A stretch of 64,000 bases of DNA from Kaistia granuli DSM 23481 (GCF_000380505.1 NZ_AQYH01000006.1:248001-312000), one strand, 5' to 3'; shown: positions 1 through 9,219, counted from the first letter of the stretch. The notes: generated by a model not told the origin, from the letters alone. A program made the numbers and translations.

Positions 1-464
1 CCAACCCGGATGTCGGGATCGAGTGCGTCGAAGCCGATGCCGAGCAGGATGTTTCGCGCCGTGTCGGTGGCGGACTTCGCGTCGAAGCGGCCGCGCCGGC
101 CGGGCTCGGAGCCGAGCACGATGTTCTCAGCGACCGTCAGCCCGTCGACGACGCTCAACTCCTGGAAGATGAAGGCGAGGCCGAGTTCCTTGGCGTCGCG
201 CGGGCCATGCATTTCCGCTTTCGTTCCACGCACGAAGATCTCGCCGCTATCCGGCTGGATCGCGCCGGCGAGGATCTTGACGAAGGTAGACTTTCCGGCG
301 CCGTTCTCGCCGATCAGGCAATGCACCTCGCCGCGCATCAGGTCGAAGTCGATGCCGGCGAGCGCGCGCACACCCGGATATTGTTTGGAGAGCCCGAAGG
401 CCTGGAGAACAGGGCGTCCCGCCTCGGTCTTCGGCGCGGGCTCCGCCAGATCCATCGACGACAT
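1..464 (-). CDS. CUT2-family sugar ABC transporter ATP-binding protein (partial)
   Basis: N-terminal part of an RbsA/MglA-type ATPase that would energise uptake of a monosaccharide; the gene runs off the left edge of the window. Visible are a Walker A motif (GENGAGKST, about residue 50), a Q-loop (FIFQEL) and the stretch VVDGLTVAENI typical of this family. The ATG at 464 is preceded by AAGGA seven bases upstream. It lies 72 bases after the binding-protein gene on the same strand, so the two are one operon; permeases are expected beyond the edge. Substrate unknown. Confidence 0.93.
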   Translation of the reverse strand, partial: MSSMDLAEPAPKTEAGRPVLQAFGLSKQYPGVRALAGIDFDLMRGEVHCLIGENGAGKSTFVKILAGAIQPDSGEIFVRGTKAEMHGPRDAKELGLAFIFQELSVVDGLTVAENIVLGSEPGRRGRFDAKSATDTARNILLGIGFDALDPDIRV

Positions 465-496
465 CAGGCATTCCTTGAGCGGCGTGACAGGGAGGA

Positions 497-523
497 CGCG
501 GCGGCGGATGCACCACCGCCGCG
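497..523 (-). terminator. Intercistronic GC-rich hairpin after binding-protein gene
   Basis: Perfect 8-bp inverted repeat CGCGGCGG / CCGCCGCG with an 11-base loop, between the stop of the binding-protein gene and the start of its ATPase. No T-run follows, so it more likely protects the upstream mRNA or partially attenuates than fully terminates. Confidence 0.6.
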
Positions 524-535
524 CCGGAGAGACGG

Positions 536-1669
536 TCAGCGCGGATATTGCTGCGTCAGCCAGGCCTTGATGCCCTCTTCCGTCGGATTGATCGGCGGGT
601 AGCCGACGACAACCTGGGTGTTCGGGTTCGTCTTGCCCTCGACGGTGGCGCCGAGAAGGTTGAACGTCGCGAGGCTGAAGTCATAGGGCGGGTAGCCGCT
701 CTCGGCCTTCAGCGGCGAGGCATCGCTGCCGAGCTCGGCCATCACCGGCTCGGAGCCGTCGACCGACGCGACGACGCCCCAGTCCGGCGAGTAGGAATCG
801 GCCGCCTTCATCGCGGCGATGGCGCCGAGCGACGAGTCGTTGTTGATGCCGAAGATGACGTTCAGCTCGGGATTGCCCTGCAGCAGGTCGGCCGCTGCCG
901 GGTTGGCCTTATCGATGACGCCGCCGCCATCGACCGACTGCGCGACCACGGCGGTCGGGATCAGCGACTTGAAGCCGTAAAGGAAGCCGTTCTTGCGGTC
1001 CTGAACCTGCGGCAGCTGCGGCAGGTCGACGATGCCGATGATGGCCGGCTTGTCGCCGAACTTCGCCTTGTAGTAGCGGGCGGCGTTGCAGCCGACGAGG
1101 CGCGGGCCGTCGAAATCATTGGCGAAGACGCGCGGTGCGACGACCTCGGTCGGCTGGACGTTGTAGGTCACGACCTTCAGCCCAGCGTCGAGCATGCGCT
1201 TGACCTGCGGCACGGCGGCGCCGCTATCGAGCGGCGCGAAGGCGACCGCGTCGGGCGCGTCCGAGATGATGTCATCGACGAGCTTCTGCACCGTGCCGGC
1301 GTCGAAGCGGCCGTCATAGACCTTCAGGTCGAACTTATACTTGGCCGCCAGCTGCTCCCAGTGGCCCTTGATCGCCAAGAAATAGGGCTGGCCGAGGCCC
1401 ATGACCGAGAGCGCGACGCGCTTGCCGGTCAGCGCGCTGGCGGCGGGCTGCTCAAGCCATGTGCCGGGCTCGGAAGCATAGCCGGTGAAGCCCGAAACGG
1501 CGGCCGGGATGTCCTTCACCGCCGCCGGATCGGACGGCTCGCAGAGTTCCGTCGAGAACGAAGCACCGGCGATCGCGACCGGCCCGTCGGCAGCGTTCGC
1601 CGCAACGGCCGAAAGCGCCAGCAGCGCGCCGGCGGCGACACCCAGGCTGAGTGATTTCAGAATAGTCAA
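536..1669 (-). CDS. Sugar ABC transporter periplasmic substrate-binding protein (TTG start)
   Basis: A 377-residue periplasmic binding protein of the LacI/RbsB fold (peripla_BP_4 type) that would deliver a sugar or sugar-like ligand to the ATPase/permease encoded downstream. The N-terminus (LKSLSLGVAAGALLALSAV, then ANA|AD) is a Sec signal peptide. The start chosen is TTG at 1669, because GGGAGG lies five bases upstream; a longer frame to 1942 exists but lacks a ribosome site and reads through the promoter region. The mature part has an unusually long segment before the usual binding-protein start (around residues 25-80, with a Cys), resembling TorT-like relatives rather than RbsB. Substrate not predictable. 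Confidence 0.9.
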   Translation of the reverse strand: MTILKSLSLGVAAGALLALSAVAANAADGPVAIAGASFSTELCEPSDPAAVKDIPAAVSGFTGYASEPGTWLEQPAASALTGKRVALSVMGLGQPYFLAIKGHWEQLAAKYKFDLKVYDGRFDAGTVQKLVDDIISDAPDAVAFAPLDSGAAVPQVKRMLDAGLKVVTYNVQPTEVVAPRVFANDFDGPRLVGCNAARYYKAKFGDKPAIIGIVDLPQLPQVQDRKNGFLYGFKSLIPTAVVAQSVDGGGVIDKANPAAADLLQGNPELNVIFGINNDSSLGAIAAMKAADSYSPDWGVVASVDGSEPVMAELGSDASPLKAESGYPPYDFSLATFNLLGATVEGKTNPNTQVVVGYPPINPTEEGIKAWLTQQYPR

Positions 1670-2053
1670 ATTCACCTCCCATGATTGACTGGTCAACCGG
1701 TTATCATACGTCATGTCATCAGACAAGTATGGGACGAGCAGAACGCGACGGCAATCGCACGGCGATCGTTGGATTTCGACGTCTGGGTTTCGGCAGGGGT
1801 AGAGGGAGAAGGCCCAGCGCAGATCTGACCGGGCTTCGGAGGTTATAGAAAGGGCTGTGCCGCGTGTCCGCGCGACAGCCCTGGGTCGATGGCCGAGAAT
1901 GCTCGGCTCGATCGAGGCAGCCGGCCAAGCCGGATTGCGCAACGCGGAGCAGCATCGCCACGATGGCGTCAGGGCACGCCCCCCGAGTGGGGACTACCGT
2001 CCCCTTGCAGGAACCGCTCCGATGCTGGAGCGGTTCCGCTTGTCGAGAAAAAC
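1670..2053. promoter_or_regulatory. Gene-free promoter region with overlapping palindromes at 1685-1702
   Basis: This 384-base gap separates the upstream minus-strand aldo/keto reductase from the binding-protein gene. Sixteen bases before the TTG start lies TTGAC-TG-GTCAA (1685-1696), overlapped by AACCGGTT (1695-1702). Centred CpG palindromes of the AACCGGTT kind are common for LacI-family repressors, which often control CUT2 operons; no LacI gene is in the window. The rest of the gap contains only the hairpin at 2010-2037 and no convincing gene. Confidence 0.5.
2010..2037 (-). terminator. Terminator-like hairpin after aldo/keto reductase gene
   Basis: Perfect 11-bp stem GGAACCGCTCC / GGAGCGGTTCC with a 6-base loop, 17 bases past the stop of the minus-strand aldo/keto reductase. 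There is no clear T-run, so termination efficiency is uncertain. It fits the end of the galactofuranose-type operon. Confidence 0.6.
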
Positions 2054-3082
2054 TCAGAGCGCCGGGATCAGGCCCTCGGCCTCGAGCGTCGTCCAGAGCT
2101 CTTCCGGGATGTCGCGCTCGAACCACTCCACATTGCCGTTGACCTGCGCCGCCGTCTTGGCGCCGATGACGACGACGGTGGCGGCCGGATGGCGCAGCGG
2201 ATACTGGATCGCGGCGGCCGGCAGCGGCACGTCGAAGCGGCGGCAGACGGCCTCCAGCTTCTCGACCTTGGCGAGCACCTCGGCCGGCGCGTCGACATAG
2301 TTGAACTTCTTGCGGCCCGAGGTCGACGCCAGGATGCCGGAGTTGAACACGCCGCCGATGACAAGATCGACATCGTGCTTCTTGGCCAGCGGCAGGAAGG
2401 TCTCGGCGGCATCGCCGTCCAGCAGTGTATAGCGGCCGGCGAGCAGGCAGACGTCGAGATCGGCCTCCTGCATGGCGTCACGGATGACCTGCCACTCGTT
2501 GACGCCGAGGCCGAAGCCGGCAATCAGCCCGGCCGCCTTCAGCTCGGCCAGTGCCTTGAAGCCGCCGCCCTTGGTCAGCGCGCCCCAGTGGTGGTCGTGC
2601 AACTCGCCGTGCGTGACGCGGCCGATGTCGTGCAGGAACAGGATATCGAGGCGGCCGAGGCCGGTGCGCTGACGGCTGTCGTCATAGGAGCGCAGGATCG
2701 CGTCGTAGGAATAATCGAACACTTCGCGGAACGGCAGGCCGTTGCTCCAACCGGAATCGAACTCGTTCTTCGGCGCTTCCGGCGGCAGGACACGGCCCGG
2801 GCGCTCGAAGCTCATGAGACGGCCGACCTTGGTCGAGACGCGGAAGGCGTCCGGATCCTGCTCGCGCAGGAAATGCCCCATCAGATGCTCGGCCCGACCG
2901 AGGCCATACATCGGCGCGCTGTCGAAATAGCGCAATCCGGCGTCCCAGGCGGCGCGCATCGCACCCTCGGCATCCGACAGGGCAACCGGCGCATACAGGC
3001 CGCCGAACGGTGCGGTGCCGAGACCGAGCAGGGTCAGTTCGATATTCGAACGCTTGAGGAGCTTCTTGTCAGAGGCTTTCAT
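2054..3082 (-). CDS. Aldo/keto reductase (aldose dehydrogenase-like)
   Basis: A 342-residue cytoplasmic NAD(P)-dependent aldo/keto reductase. The catalytic tetrad is visible: Asp and Tyr in FDSAPMYGLG, Lys in STKVGR, His in LFLHDI; the C-terminal cofactor site reads VVVIGAKTAAQV. The sequence is of the D-threo-aldose 1-dehydrogenase / L-fucose dehydrogenase / pyridoxal 4-dehydrogenase group. It is the last gene of a sugar uptake operon directly after an aldose 1-epimerase, so oxidation of an imported aldose to its lactone is the likely job. The ATG at 3082 is chosen with GGATGAG eight bases upstream; GTG at 3091 is an alternative. Confidence 0.88.
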   Translation of the reverse strand: MKASDKKLLKRSNIELTLLGLGTAPFGGLYAPVALSDAEGAMRAAWDAGLRYFDSAPMYGLGRAEHLMGHFLREQDPDAFRVSTKVGRLMSFERPGRVLPPEAPKNEFDSGWSNGLPFREVFDYSYDAILRSYDDSRQRTGLGRLDILFLHDIGRVTHGELHDHHWGALTKGGGFKALAELKAAGLIAGFGLGVNEWQVIRDAMQEADLDVCLLAGRYTLLDGDAAETFLPLAKKHDVDLVIGGVFNSGILASTSGRKKFNYVDAPAEVLAKVEKLEAVCRRFDVPLPAAAIQYPLRHPAATVVVIGAKTAAQVNGNVEWFERDIPEELWTTLEAEGLIPAL

Positions 3083-3298
3083 CGAGATCACTCATCCGGT
3101 GTTGAGGTGGGTGTGAATTCGCGGCGCGCCATCCCACGCGCATGACGGCAAGATCAAGAGAAACGCCCGCACGGCCTGGCGCACCGAATCGGGCGAGCCG
3201 GCAGGCGTTGCAACTCGGGATGGGACGCGAGAAACCGCACGCCCACAAGAGCGGACATGACGTTTACGACAACCAGGGAGCACAGTGTCCCCTGCCCG

Positions 3299-4354
3299 CT
3301 ACTCGACGAACAGCCGGATCGACATCCGGTGATCGTAGACCTCGCCGGGCAGCACGGTCGTGCTCGGGAAGTGGGCGAAATTCGGGGTGTCGGGGAACTT
3401 CTGCGTCTCGAACGTGTAGCCGGCGAAACGGCAATAGGGCGTGTTGGACTTGCCGATCACCGTCTCGTTCAGATAGCCGCCGGTATAAAACTGCACGCCG
3501 GGCTCGGTGGTGTGCAACTCGAGGCCACGACCCGAGGCGGGGTCGACGACGCGGGCGCACAGCCGGAGATCGTCAGCCTCCCCCTTCAGGCACCAGTTGT
3601 GATCGTAGCCGCCGCCGACGAGATGGCCGGTACCGACATCGGCCAGCGCATCGATGTCGGCGCCGATCGGCTTCGGAACACTGAAGTCGAACGGCGTGCC
3701 GGCGACCGCAAGGATCTCGCCGGTGGTCAGGAGTTCGGCGTCGATCGGCGTGTAGAAATCGGAATTGAGAACGAGCACCTGGTCGCGGACATCGCCGGAG
3801 CCGTGGCCGGCCAGGTTCCAGTAGGTGTGGTGCACGGCGTTCAGGATCGTCGGCCGATCCGTCATGCCGCGAATGGCGATCTCCAGCCGATTGTCGTCGG
3901 TCAACCGATAGCTCGACGAGAGGTGCACGGTGCCGGGATACCCCTCTTCGCCATGCGGCGCTACCGTCGAGAAGGTGACCGTATTGGTCGCCTCGTCGAC
4001 GGTCGCGTCCCAATTCTTGCGGTCAAAGCCGGCGATGCCGCCGTGCAGGTGGTTGGCGCCCTCGTTCAGCGAAAGCTGGAACGCCTCACCGCCGAGCGAG
4101 AAGCGCCCGTCGCGGATGCGGTTGCCATAGCGACCGCAGGTGGCGCCGAAATAGGTGTCGGTGGCGACATAGGAAGCGACGTCGTCGAAGCCGAGCACGA
4201 TGTCGGCCATCTCCCCGGAACGGTCCGGCGCATGGAGTTCGGTCAGCCGCGCACCATAGGTGATCAGCTTGGCGGACAGGCCGTTGCGATTGCGCAGGAC
4301 GAAGCCGCGGACGACTTCCCCGTCCAGATGTCCGAACACGAAGCTCTCGATCAT
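3299..4354 (-). CDS. galM: Aldose 1-epimerase (mutarotase)
   Basis: A 351-residue galactose mutarotase-fold enzyme that interconverts alpha and beta anomers of an aldose in the cytoplasm. Family hallmarks are the CGRYGNRI segment, the sugar-binding NHLHGG motif, the catalytic-His stretch VHHTYWNLAGHG and a C-terminal EPGVQFYTGG with the catalytic Glu. Length matches the family. It sits between the YjfF-like permease and the aldo/keto reductase on the same strand, which supports a pathway import, epimerisation, oxidation. The exact sugar is inferred to be galactose, arabinose or a related aldose. Confidence 0.95.
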   Translation of the reverse strand: MIESFVFGHLDGEVVRGFVLRNRNGLSAKLITYGARLTELHAPDRSGEMADIVLGFDDVASYVATDTYFGATCGRYGNRIRDGRFSLGGEAFQLSLNEGANHLHGGIAGFDRKNWDATVDEATNTVTFSTVAPHGEEGYPGTVHLSSSYRLTDDNRLEIAIRGMTDRPTILNAVHHTYWNLAGHGSGDVRDQVLVLNSDFYTPIDAELLTTGEILAVAGTPFDFSVPKPIGADIDALADVGTGHLVGGGYDHNWCLKGEADDLRLCARVVDPASGRGLELHTTEPGVQFYTGGYLNETVIGKSNTPYCRFAGYTFETQKFPDTPNFAHFPSTTVLPGEVYDHRMSIRLFVE

Positions 4355-4463
4355 TGTCGCTCTCCCCCGAGCCTGGTTGCCGCCTCGCTTCGGCGCGAGG
4401 GCATGGTGATGGACGCCCGCGTCAGGCAGGCTCCGGTCTATGGACCGCCACGAACGCAGCGCG

Positions 4464-5519
4464 TCAGCTCTTGGTGTTCTTCATGAAGCTTGCCTGGACG
4501 ATGACGACGACCAGCAGAAACGCGCCCCGGACGACCGACTGCCAGTAGGCGGAGAGCGAGATCCAGCCCATGCCATTCTCGAAGTTGAGGATAGTGTAGA
4601 TCAGCCCAAGCAGCAGCGACCCGGCGAGCGTCGCAACGATCGAGCCCTTGCCGCCGGTGAGCAGTGTGCCGCCGACCACCACCGAGGCGATGGCGAACAA
4701 TTCCCACCCGGCGCCCTCGACCGGCTGGCCGGCGCCGAACTGGGCGGCGAGGATGACCCCGGCGAGCCCGGCCAGGCTGCCCGAGATCAGATAGACGATG
4801 AAGACCGTGCGGCCGACCGGCAGCCCCATCAGCAGGGCCGCTTCCTCGCCGCCGCCGACGGCGAGAACGTGGCGGCCGAAGGCGCGCCAGCGCATGACGA
4901 TGGCGCCGAGCACATAGGCGGCGAGCGCGATCCAGGCCGGAGTCGGGAAGCCGAACAGCAATCCAAGCGGCCCGGCGAACCAGTTGGCATCCTCGGCGTC
5001 GATCCATTCGGGACGTAGCGGCGCCAGCAAATCGCCCTGGCCGAGCGTCATGAACGCCGTTTCATAGGAGACGGAGACCGACTGGTTGCCGGCGAGCAGC
5101 AGCGCCGTGCCGCTGGCCGCCAGCATGACGGCGAGCGTGGCGATGAACGGCAGGATCTTGAGGCGCGTGATGATCAGGCCGTTGATCGCGCCCGCCGCCG
5201 CCCCGACCAGCAGGCCGCCGGCTAGGCCCGGCAGCAGGCCGTAGGGGCTGAGCATCGCCGAGACGACCGAGCCGAGCGCTGCGACCGAACCGACAGACAG
5301 ATCGATGCCGCCGGTCATGATGACGAAGCACATGCCGAGCGAGACGAGCGCGAACATCGAGGAATAGCGCAGCACCGACAGCACGTTATAGCTGCCGAGA
5401 AAGCCTTCGTAGCGCCAGCCGCCAAAGGCCACCAGCGCCAGCAGGAGCAGGACGACGCCGAGCCCCTGGGGGAAGCGGAACTCGCGCGTCGCGCCGCGGA
5501 AGGTGGCGATCGAGGTCAT
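4464..5519 (-). CDS. yjfF: CUT2 sugar ABC permease, YjfF-like
   Basis: A 351-residue inner-membrane permease of the BPD_transp_2 family with about ten hydrophobic segments and the signature [15 protein letters not shown] near residue 75. It pairs with the neighbouring YtfT-like permease; a CUT2 system with two different permeases after one fused ATPase is the arrangement of the E. coli YtfQRT-YjfF galactofuranose importer. The ATG at 5519 overlaps the stop of the upstream permease by four bases (ATGA), indicating translational coupling; a longer frame to 5801 is only a shadow inside that gene. Confidence 0.9.
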   Translation of the reverse strand: MTSIATFRGATREFRFPQGLGVVLLLLALVAFGGWRYEGFLGSYNVLSVLRYSSMFALVSLGMCFVIMTGGIDLSVGSVAALGSVVSAMLSPYGLLPGLAGGLLVGAAAGAINGLIITRLKILPFIATLAVMLAASGTALLLAGNQSVSVSYETAFMTLGQGDLLAPLRPEWIDAEDANWFAGPLGLLFGFPTPAWIALAAYVLGAIVMRWRAFGRHVLAVGGGEEAALLMGLPVGRTVFIVYLISGSLAGLAGVILAAQFGAGQPVEGAGWELFAIASVVVGGTLLTGGKGSIVATLAGSLLLGLIYTILNFENGMGWISLSAYWQSVVRGAFLLVVVIVQASFMKNTKS

Positions 5520-6472
5520 GCCCTGTCCTGTCGCTGCAGCCAGACGGCCAGGATGATCAACCCGGCCTTGACGATGAGGGCCGCCGAGTCCGGCACGCCA
5601 TTGGCGAGCAGGGTGTAGCGGACGAGCTGGATGATCAGCGCGCCGATCAGCGTGCCGAGGATGGTCGCGCGGCCGCCGGTCAGCAGCGTGCCGCCGACCG
5701 CCACTGCCGCGATGGCGTCGAGCTCGATGCCGAGGCCGATCAGATTGGCGTCGGCGGCCGAGTTCATGGCGATGACGATGAGGCCGGCAATGCCGCTGCA
5801 AACCCCGGAGACGACGTAGACGATGGTCTTGACCCGCGCGACCGGGACGCCGGCAAGCCGCGCCGCCGCCTCATTGCCGCCGATCGCCAGCACCTGGCGG
5901 CCGAACACCGTCTTGCGCAGCGTCCAGGTGGCGGCGATCACGATCACCGCCATGATCCAGACCTGGAACGGCACGCCGAGCAGCCGGCCGATGGCGATCT
6001 GCTGGAACTCCGGCACCTTGAACACCTGCAAATCGCCATTGGTCCAGACCTGCGCGATGCCACGCCCGGCGATGAACAGGACCAGGGTGGCGATGATCGG
6101 CTGGATCGAGAAGCGGGTGATCAGCCAGCCGTTGAAATAGCCGAACATGCCGGCCACCATGACCGGCAATACGATGCCGAGTGCGATGCCGACATAGAGG
6201 TTGGGCACCGGAAACAGCTGCCCGGTGAAAATCATCGGCGAGAGGGCGCCGGCGATCGCCATCAGCGAGCCGACCGAAAGATCGATGCCGCCGGTCGCGA
6301 TGACCAGCGTCATGCCGACGCCGACCACCATGACCACCGCGACCTGCGTCAGGTTGATGGCGAGCGTCTGGGTGGTGGCGAAGTGGGGCGTGAAGGCCAG
6401 GTTGAAAAGGATCAGCAGCACAAGCGCCAGCACCGCGCCCCAGCGTTTGAGAAAGACCGATATGTCAGACAA
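5516..6472 (-). CDS. ytfT: CUT2 sugar ABC permease, YtfT-like (TTG start)
   Basis: A 318-residue membrane permease with the motif [20 protein letters not shown] near residue 60 and a C-terminal GADxN-like [17 protein letters not shown] segment that recalls E. coli YtfT. The chosen start is TTG at 6472, overlapping the end of the ATPase gene by eight bases and preceded by AAGGGGG; the reading frame to 6526 lies wholly inside the ATPase gene. It forms half of a heteromeric channel with the next permease. Confidence 0.88.
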   Translation of the reverse strand: MSDISVFLKRWGAVLALVLLILFNLAFTPHFATTQTLAINLTQVAVVMVVGVGMTLVIATGGIDLSVGSLMAIAGALSPMIFTGQLFPVPNLYVGIALGIVLPVMVAGMFGYFNGWLITRFSIQPIIATLVLFIAGRGIAQVWTNGDLQVFKVPEFQQIAIGRLLGVPFQVWIMAVIVIAATWTLRKTVFGRQVLAIGGNEAAARLAGVPVARVKTIVYVVSGVCSGIAGLIVIAMNSAADANLIGLGIELDAIAAVAVGGTLLTGGRATILGTLIGALIIQLVRYTLLANGVPDSAALIVKAGLIILAVWLQRQDRA

Positions 6473-8027
6473 AGGCCGCCCCCTTCGGGGACGTCGCATC
6501 GGCGTCGCCGCCATGCGCCATCGCATTCATCAGCGCGGACTCGCTGATCTGGTCCTTGTCGAATTCCTCGACGGTGCGCCCCTCGCGCAGCACGAAGACG
6601 CGGTCGGCGCCCTCGACGATCTCTTCGAGCTCCGAAGAGATCATCAGCACGCCCAGGCCCCGCTCGGCGAAGGAACGGATCAGGCGCTGGATCTCGGCCT
6701 TGGCGCCGACATCGATGCCGCGCGTCGGCTCGTCGAGAATCAACAGCTTCGGATCCATGCAGAGCCAGCGCGCCAGCAGCACCTTCTGCTGGTTGCCCCC
6801 GGAGAGCTCGCGGATCTTCTGCTCCGGGCTGGAGCATTTGATGCCGATCTCGGTGATGAAGCGTTTGACGATTTCGGCCTGGCGGGCCTCGTCGACGATG
6901 CCGGAACGGGCCAGCGCCGGCAGCAACGCCAGCGTCATGTTCTCGCGCACCGACATTTCCGGAACGATGCCGTCGATCTTGCGATCCTCCGTGCAGAAGC
7001 CGAGGCCGGCGGCGATTGCCTCGCGCGGCGAAGCGAAATCGGCCTTCCGGCCGGCAAAGCGAACCTCGCCGGCCCGATGCGGCTCGGCGCCGAAGACGGC
7101 GCGCGCCGTTTCCGAGCGTCCCGAGCCTAGCAATCCCGCCAGTCCGACGATCTCGCCGCTGCGCACGGCGATATCGGCCGACTGCACCCGGCGGCCGACC
7201 GCGAGACCGCTCGTTGCCAGCAGTTCGCCGCCGATCGCCTGACCGCCCTCGCCGAAGGCGGTCGAACCTGCCTTGCGGATTTCTGCGAGATCGCGGCCGA
7301 GCATCGCCGCGACCAGTTGCAGCTTGCCCATATCCGCCATGTTGGCGACGGCGACGGTGCGACCGTCGCGCATGATCGTCACCCGGTCGCAGACGGCATA
7401 AAGCTCGTCCAACTTATGGCTGACGAAGACGACGGCGACGCCCTGCGCCTTCAATTGCCGGATGGTCTGAAACAGGATCTGCACCTCGGCCTCGTCGAGC
7501 GACGAGGTCGGTTCGTCCATAATCACCAGGCGCGCCTCGAACGAGACGGCGCGAGCGATCGCCACCATCTGCCGGATGGCGGTCGAGAAATTCATCAGGG
7601 GCTCCCGCACATCGACAAAGACGTCGAAACGCGCCAGGAGGCCGCGCGCGCCCTCGTGCATGGCGCGCCAATCAAGGAAGCCGAAGCGAGACTTGATCTC
7701 GCGGCCGAGATAGATGTTCTCCGTCACCGACCGGAAGGCGATCAGGTTGATCTCCTGGAAGATCGTCGAGATGCCGCCACGCTGCGCCGCCTGCGGCGAA
7801 TTTGCCGTCCAGGGCGCGCCGGCGAAGGTGATCGCGCCGCCATCGCTGGCGACGGCGCCGTTGAGGATCTTGATCATGGTCGACTTGCCGGCACCGTTCT
7901 GGCCGATCAGGGCCATGACTTCGGCCGGTGCCACCTCAAGCGATGCGCCTGTCAGCGCCGGAACGCCACCAAAGCTCTTGTCGATGCCCTGCATAGAAAG
8001 CAGCGGCACCTGAGATGCTGTATCCAT
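6465..8027 (-). CDS. ytfR: CUT2 sugar ABC ATPase with two ATP-binding domains, YtfR-like
   Basis: A 520-residue fusion of two ABC domains, as in RbsA, MglA and YtfR. The first domain has Walker [10 protein letters not shown] (about residue 37) and a Walker [10 protein letters not shown]. The second has a degenerate Walker A ([10 protein letters not shown]) but intact LSGGNQQK signature and DEPTRGID, the usual asymmetry of this family. It follows the binding-protein gene after a hairpin, with AAGG six bases before the ATG. It hydrolyses ATP at the cytoplasmic face to drive the two permeases. Confidence 0.94.
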   Translation of the reverse strand: MDTASQVPLLSMQGIDKSFGGVPALTGASLEVAPAEVMALIGQNGAGKSTMIKILNGAVASDGGAITFAGAPWTANSPQAAQRGGISTIFQEINLIAFRSVTENIYLGREIKSRFGFLDWRAMHEGARGLLARFDVFVDVREPLMNFSTAIRQMVAIARAVSFEARLVIMDEPTSSLDEAEVQILFQTIRQLKAQGVAVVFVSHKLDELYAVCDRVTIMRDGRTVAVANMADMGKLQLVAAMLGRDLAEIRKAGSTAFGEGGQAIGGELLATSGLAVGRRVQSADIAVRSGEIVGLAGLLGSGRSETARAVFGAEPHRAGEVRFAGRKADFASPREAIAAGLGFCTEDRKIDGIVPEMSVRENMTLALLPALARSGIVDEARQAEIVKRFITEIGIKCSSPEQKIRELSGGNQQKVLLARWLCMDPKLLILDEPTRGIDVGAKAEIQRLIRSFAERGLGVLMISSELEEIVEGADRVFVLREGRTVEEFDKDQISESALMNAMAHGGDADATSPKGAAFV

Positions 8028-8088
8028 GTGTGACCTTGGAGGACTGTCGCGGAAATCTGGGGAATGGCGAGCATCCCCGACCGAAAGC

Positions 8089-8116
8089 GGGGCGCCGCCG
8101 CGAAGGACGGCGCCCC
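8089..8116 (-). terminator. Intercistronic GC-rich hairpin after ytfQ-like gene
   Basis: Perfect 9-bp stem GGGGCGCCG / CGGCGCCCC with a 10-base loop in the 102-base gap between the binding-protein and ATPase genes. No T-run, so it likely sets relative expression or mRNA stability. Confidence 0.65.
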
Positions 8117-8129
8117 TCGTTCCTGTCGA

Positions 8130-9113
8130 TCAATACGCTTCCGGCATGTACCCGGCCGCGTTCTCCTTGGTGAAGACGCGGTCGTCGTTGACGAGCCAGG
8201 TATCGATGGTCTCGCCGCGGCCATAACGCTCGACGGCGTCGAATGCCTTCGGTCCGAACTTCGGATTGCACTCGACCACGACATAGACCTTGCCGTCGAT
8301 CAGCGCCTGCGTCGCGTCCTTGGTGCCGTCGATCGAGGCGATGATCAGGTCCTTGCCGGGAACCTTGCCGGCCGCTTCCATCGCCGCGATAGCGCCCATG
8401 GTCATCTCGTCATTGTGCGAGTAGAGCGCGGTGGCGTCCGGATGGGCCTGGTAGAGCGTCTCGAACACCTGGCGGCCCTTGTCGCGCGCGAAGTCGCCGG
8501 ACTGCGACGCGATGATCTGCATGCCGGGGTGGTCCTTGATGTAGTCGGCGAAGCCCTTCATGCGGTCGTTCGCCGGCGACGAACCGGTGCTGCCCTGCAG
8601 CTCGATGATCTTCGCCTGGCCGTTGACCGCCTTGGTCAGCGCCTCGGCGGCCTGGTGGCCTTCCTTGACGAAGTCCGAGCCGATGAAGGCGACATAGTCC
8701 TTGCCGGCGGTCGCCAGCGTCGCGTCGACATTGCGGTCGATGAGGAAGAGCGGAATGCCCGCCTTCTTCGCTTCCATGACGGCCGGGATGAGCGGCTTCT
8801 CTTCGCGCGGCGCCAGCAGGATGACGTCGACCTTCTGAGCGATCATCGAGCGAACGTCGGCGACCTGCTTGGCGGCCGAACCGGCGGCGTCGGTATAGAC
8901 CAACTGCCAGCCGCGCTTCGCAGCTTCGTCTTTCATGCTCGCGGTCTGCGCGAGGCGCCACGGATTGTTGCTCTCCGTCTGCGCGAAGCCGATCTTGTAG
9001 CTGTCCTTCTGCTTCAGCTTGGCGAGATCGGCGAGTGCCGCCCGTCCGCCGAGCCCGGCCAGAACCAGTCCGCCGGCCGAAGCCGTCAGCAATGTACGTC
9101 TCGTAATCAACAT
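8130..9113 (-). CDS. ytfQ: Galactofuranose/galactose-type periplasmic binding protein, YtfQ-like
   Basis: A 327-residue sugar-binding protein. The N-terminus MLITRRTLLTASAGGL has a twin-arginine pair and ends with an Ala-rich cleavage site (AALA|D), so Tat export is plausible. Matching E. coli YtfQ are the stretches IIASQSGDFARDKGRQV, DRMKGFADYIK, HNDEMTMGAI and a Gly-Pro-Phe-Asp-Ala C-terminal block. Start ATG 9113 has GGGAGGAGAG just upstream; the GTG at 9128 lies in that ribosome site. First gene of the operon with galM and a dehydrogenase, so the ligand is probably galactofuranose, galactose or arabinose. Confidence 0.9.
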   Translation of the reverse strand: MLITRRTLLTASAGGLVLAGLGGRAALADLAKLKQKDSYKIGFAQTESNNPWRLAQTASMKDEAAKRGWQLVYTDAAGSAAKQVADVRSMIAQKVDVILLAPREEKPLIPAVMEAKKAGIPLFLIDRNVDATLATAGKDYVAFIGSDFVKEGHQAAEALTKAVNGQAKIIELQGSTGSSPANDRMKGFADYIKDHPGMQIIASQSGDFARDKGRQVFETLYQAHPDATALYSHNDEMTMGAIAAMEAAGKVPGKDLIIASIDGTKDATQALIDGKVYVVVECNPKFGPKAFDAVERYGRGETIDTWLVNDDRVFTKENAAGYMPEAY

Positions 9114-9184
9114 GGCCTCTCCTCCCACTTTCTTCCCTGAAACCGGCGGCTGCTGTTGCAGTTCCTAACCGGGCCTTATTGTTC

Positions 9185-9219
9185 TGTAATACGATACAAT
9201 ATTTTGTATAGACATTACA
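9185..9219 (-). promoter_or_regulatory. Nested inverted repeat, probable operator of the ytfQ-like operon
   Basis: An AT-rich palindrome in an otherwise GC-rich gap: TGTAAT-N3-ATACAA-N4-TTGTAT-N4-ATTACA. The inner arms are perfect and the outer arms are perfect, offset by one base. It lies 72-106 bases before the ATG at 9113. The inner half-sites resemble those bound by GntR-family (FadR-type) or LacI-type repressors; no candidate regulator is adjacent. The remaining gap 9114-9465 otherwise holds only the terminator at 9377-9410 and no gene. Confidence 0.6.

Noticed and set aside
548-1654. Long open frame on the plus strand opposite the binding-protein gene
   Set aside because: Its translation is rich in Arg, Gly and Ala with no known motif, and the opposite strand encodes a clear binding protein. 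High GC content yields such shadows opposite nearly every gene here.
1984-2008. GGGG...CCCC short inverted repeat
   Set aside because: Too short and GC-biased to stand apart from chance.
1719-2126. Open frame in the gap between the aldo/keto reductase and the binding-protein gene
   Set aside because: Low-complexity Arg/Pro-rich translation, no ribosome site, and it runs through a strong hairpin and into the reductase gene.
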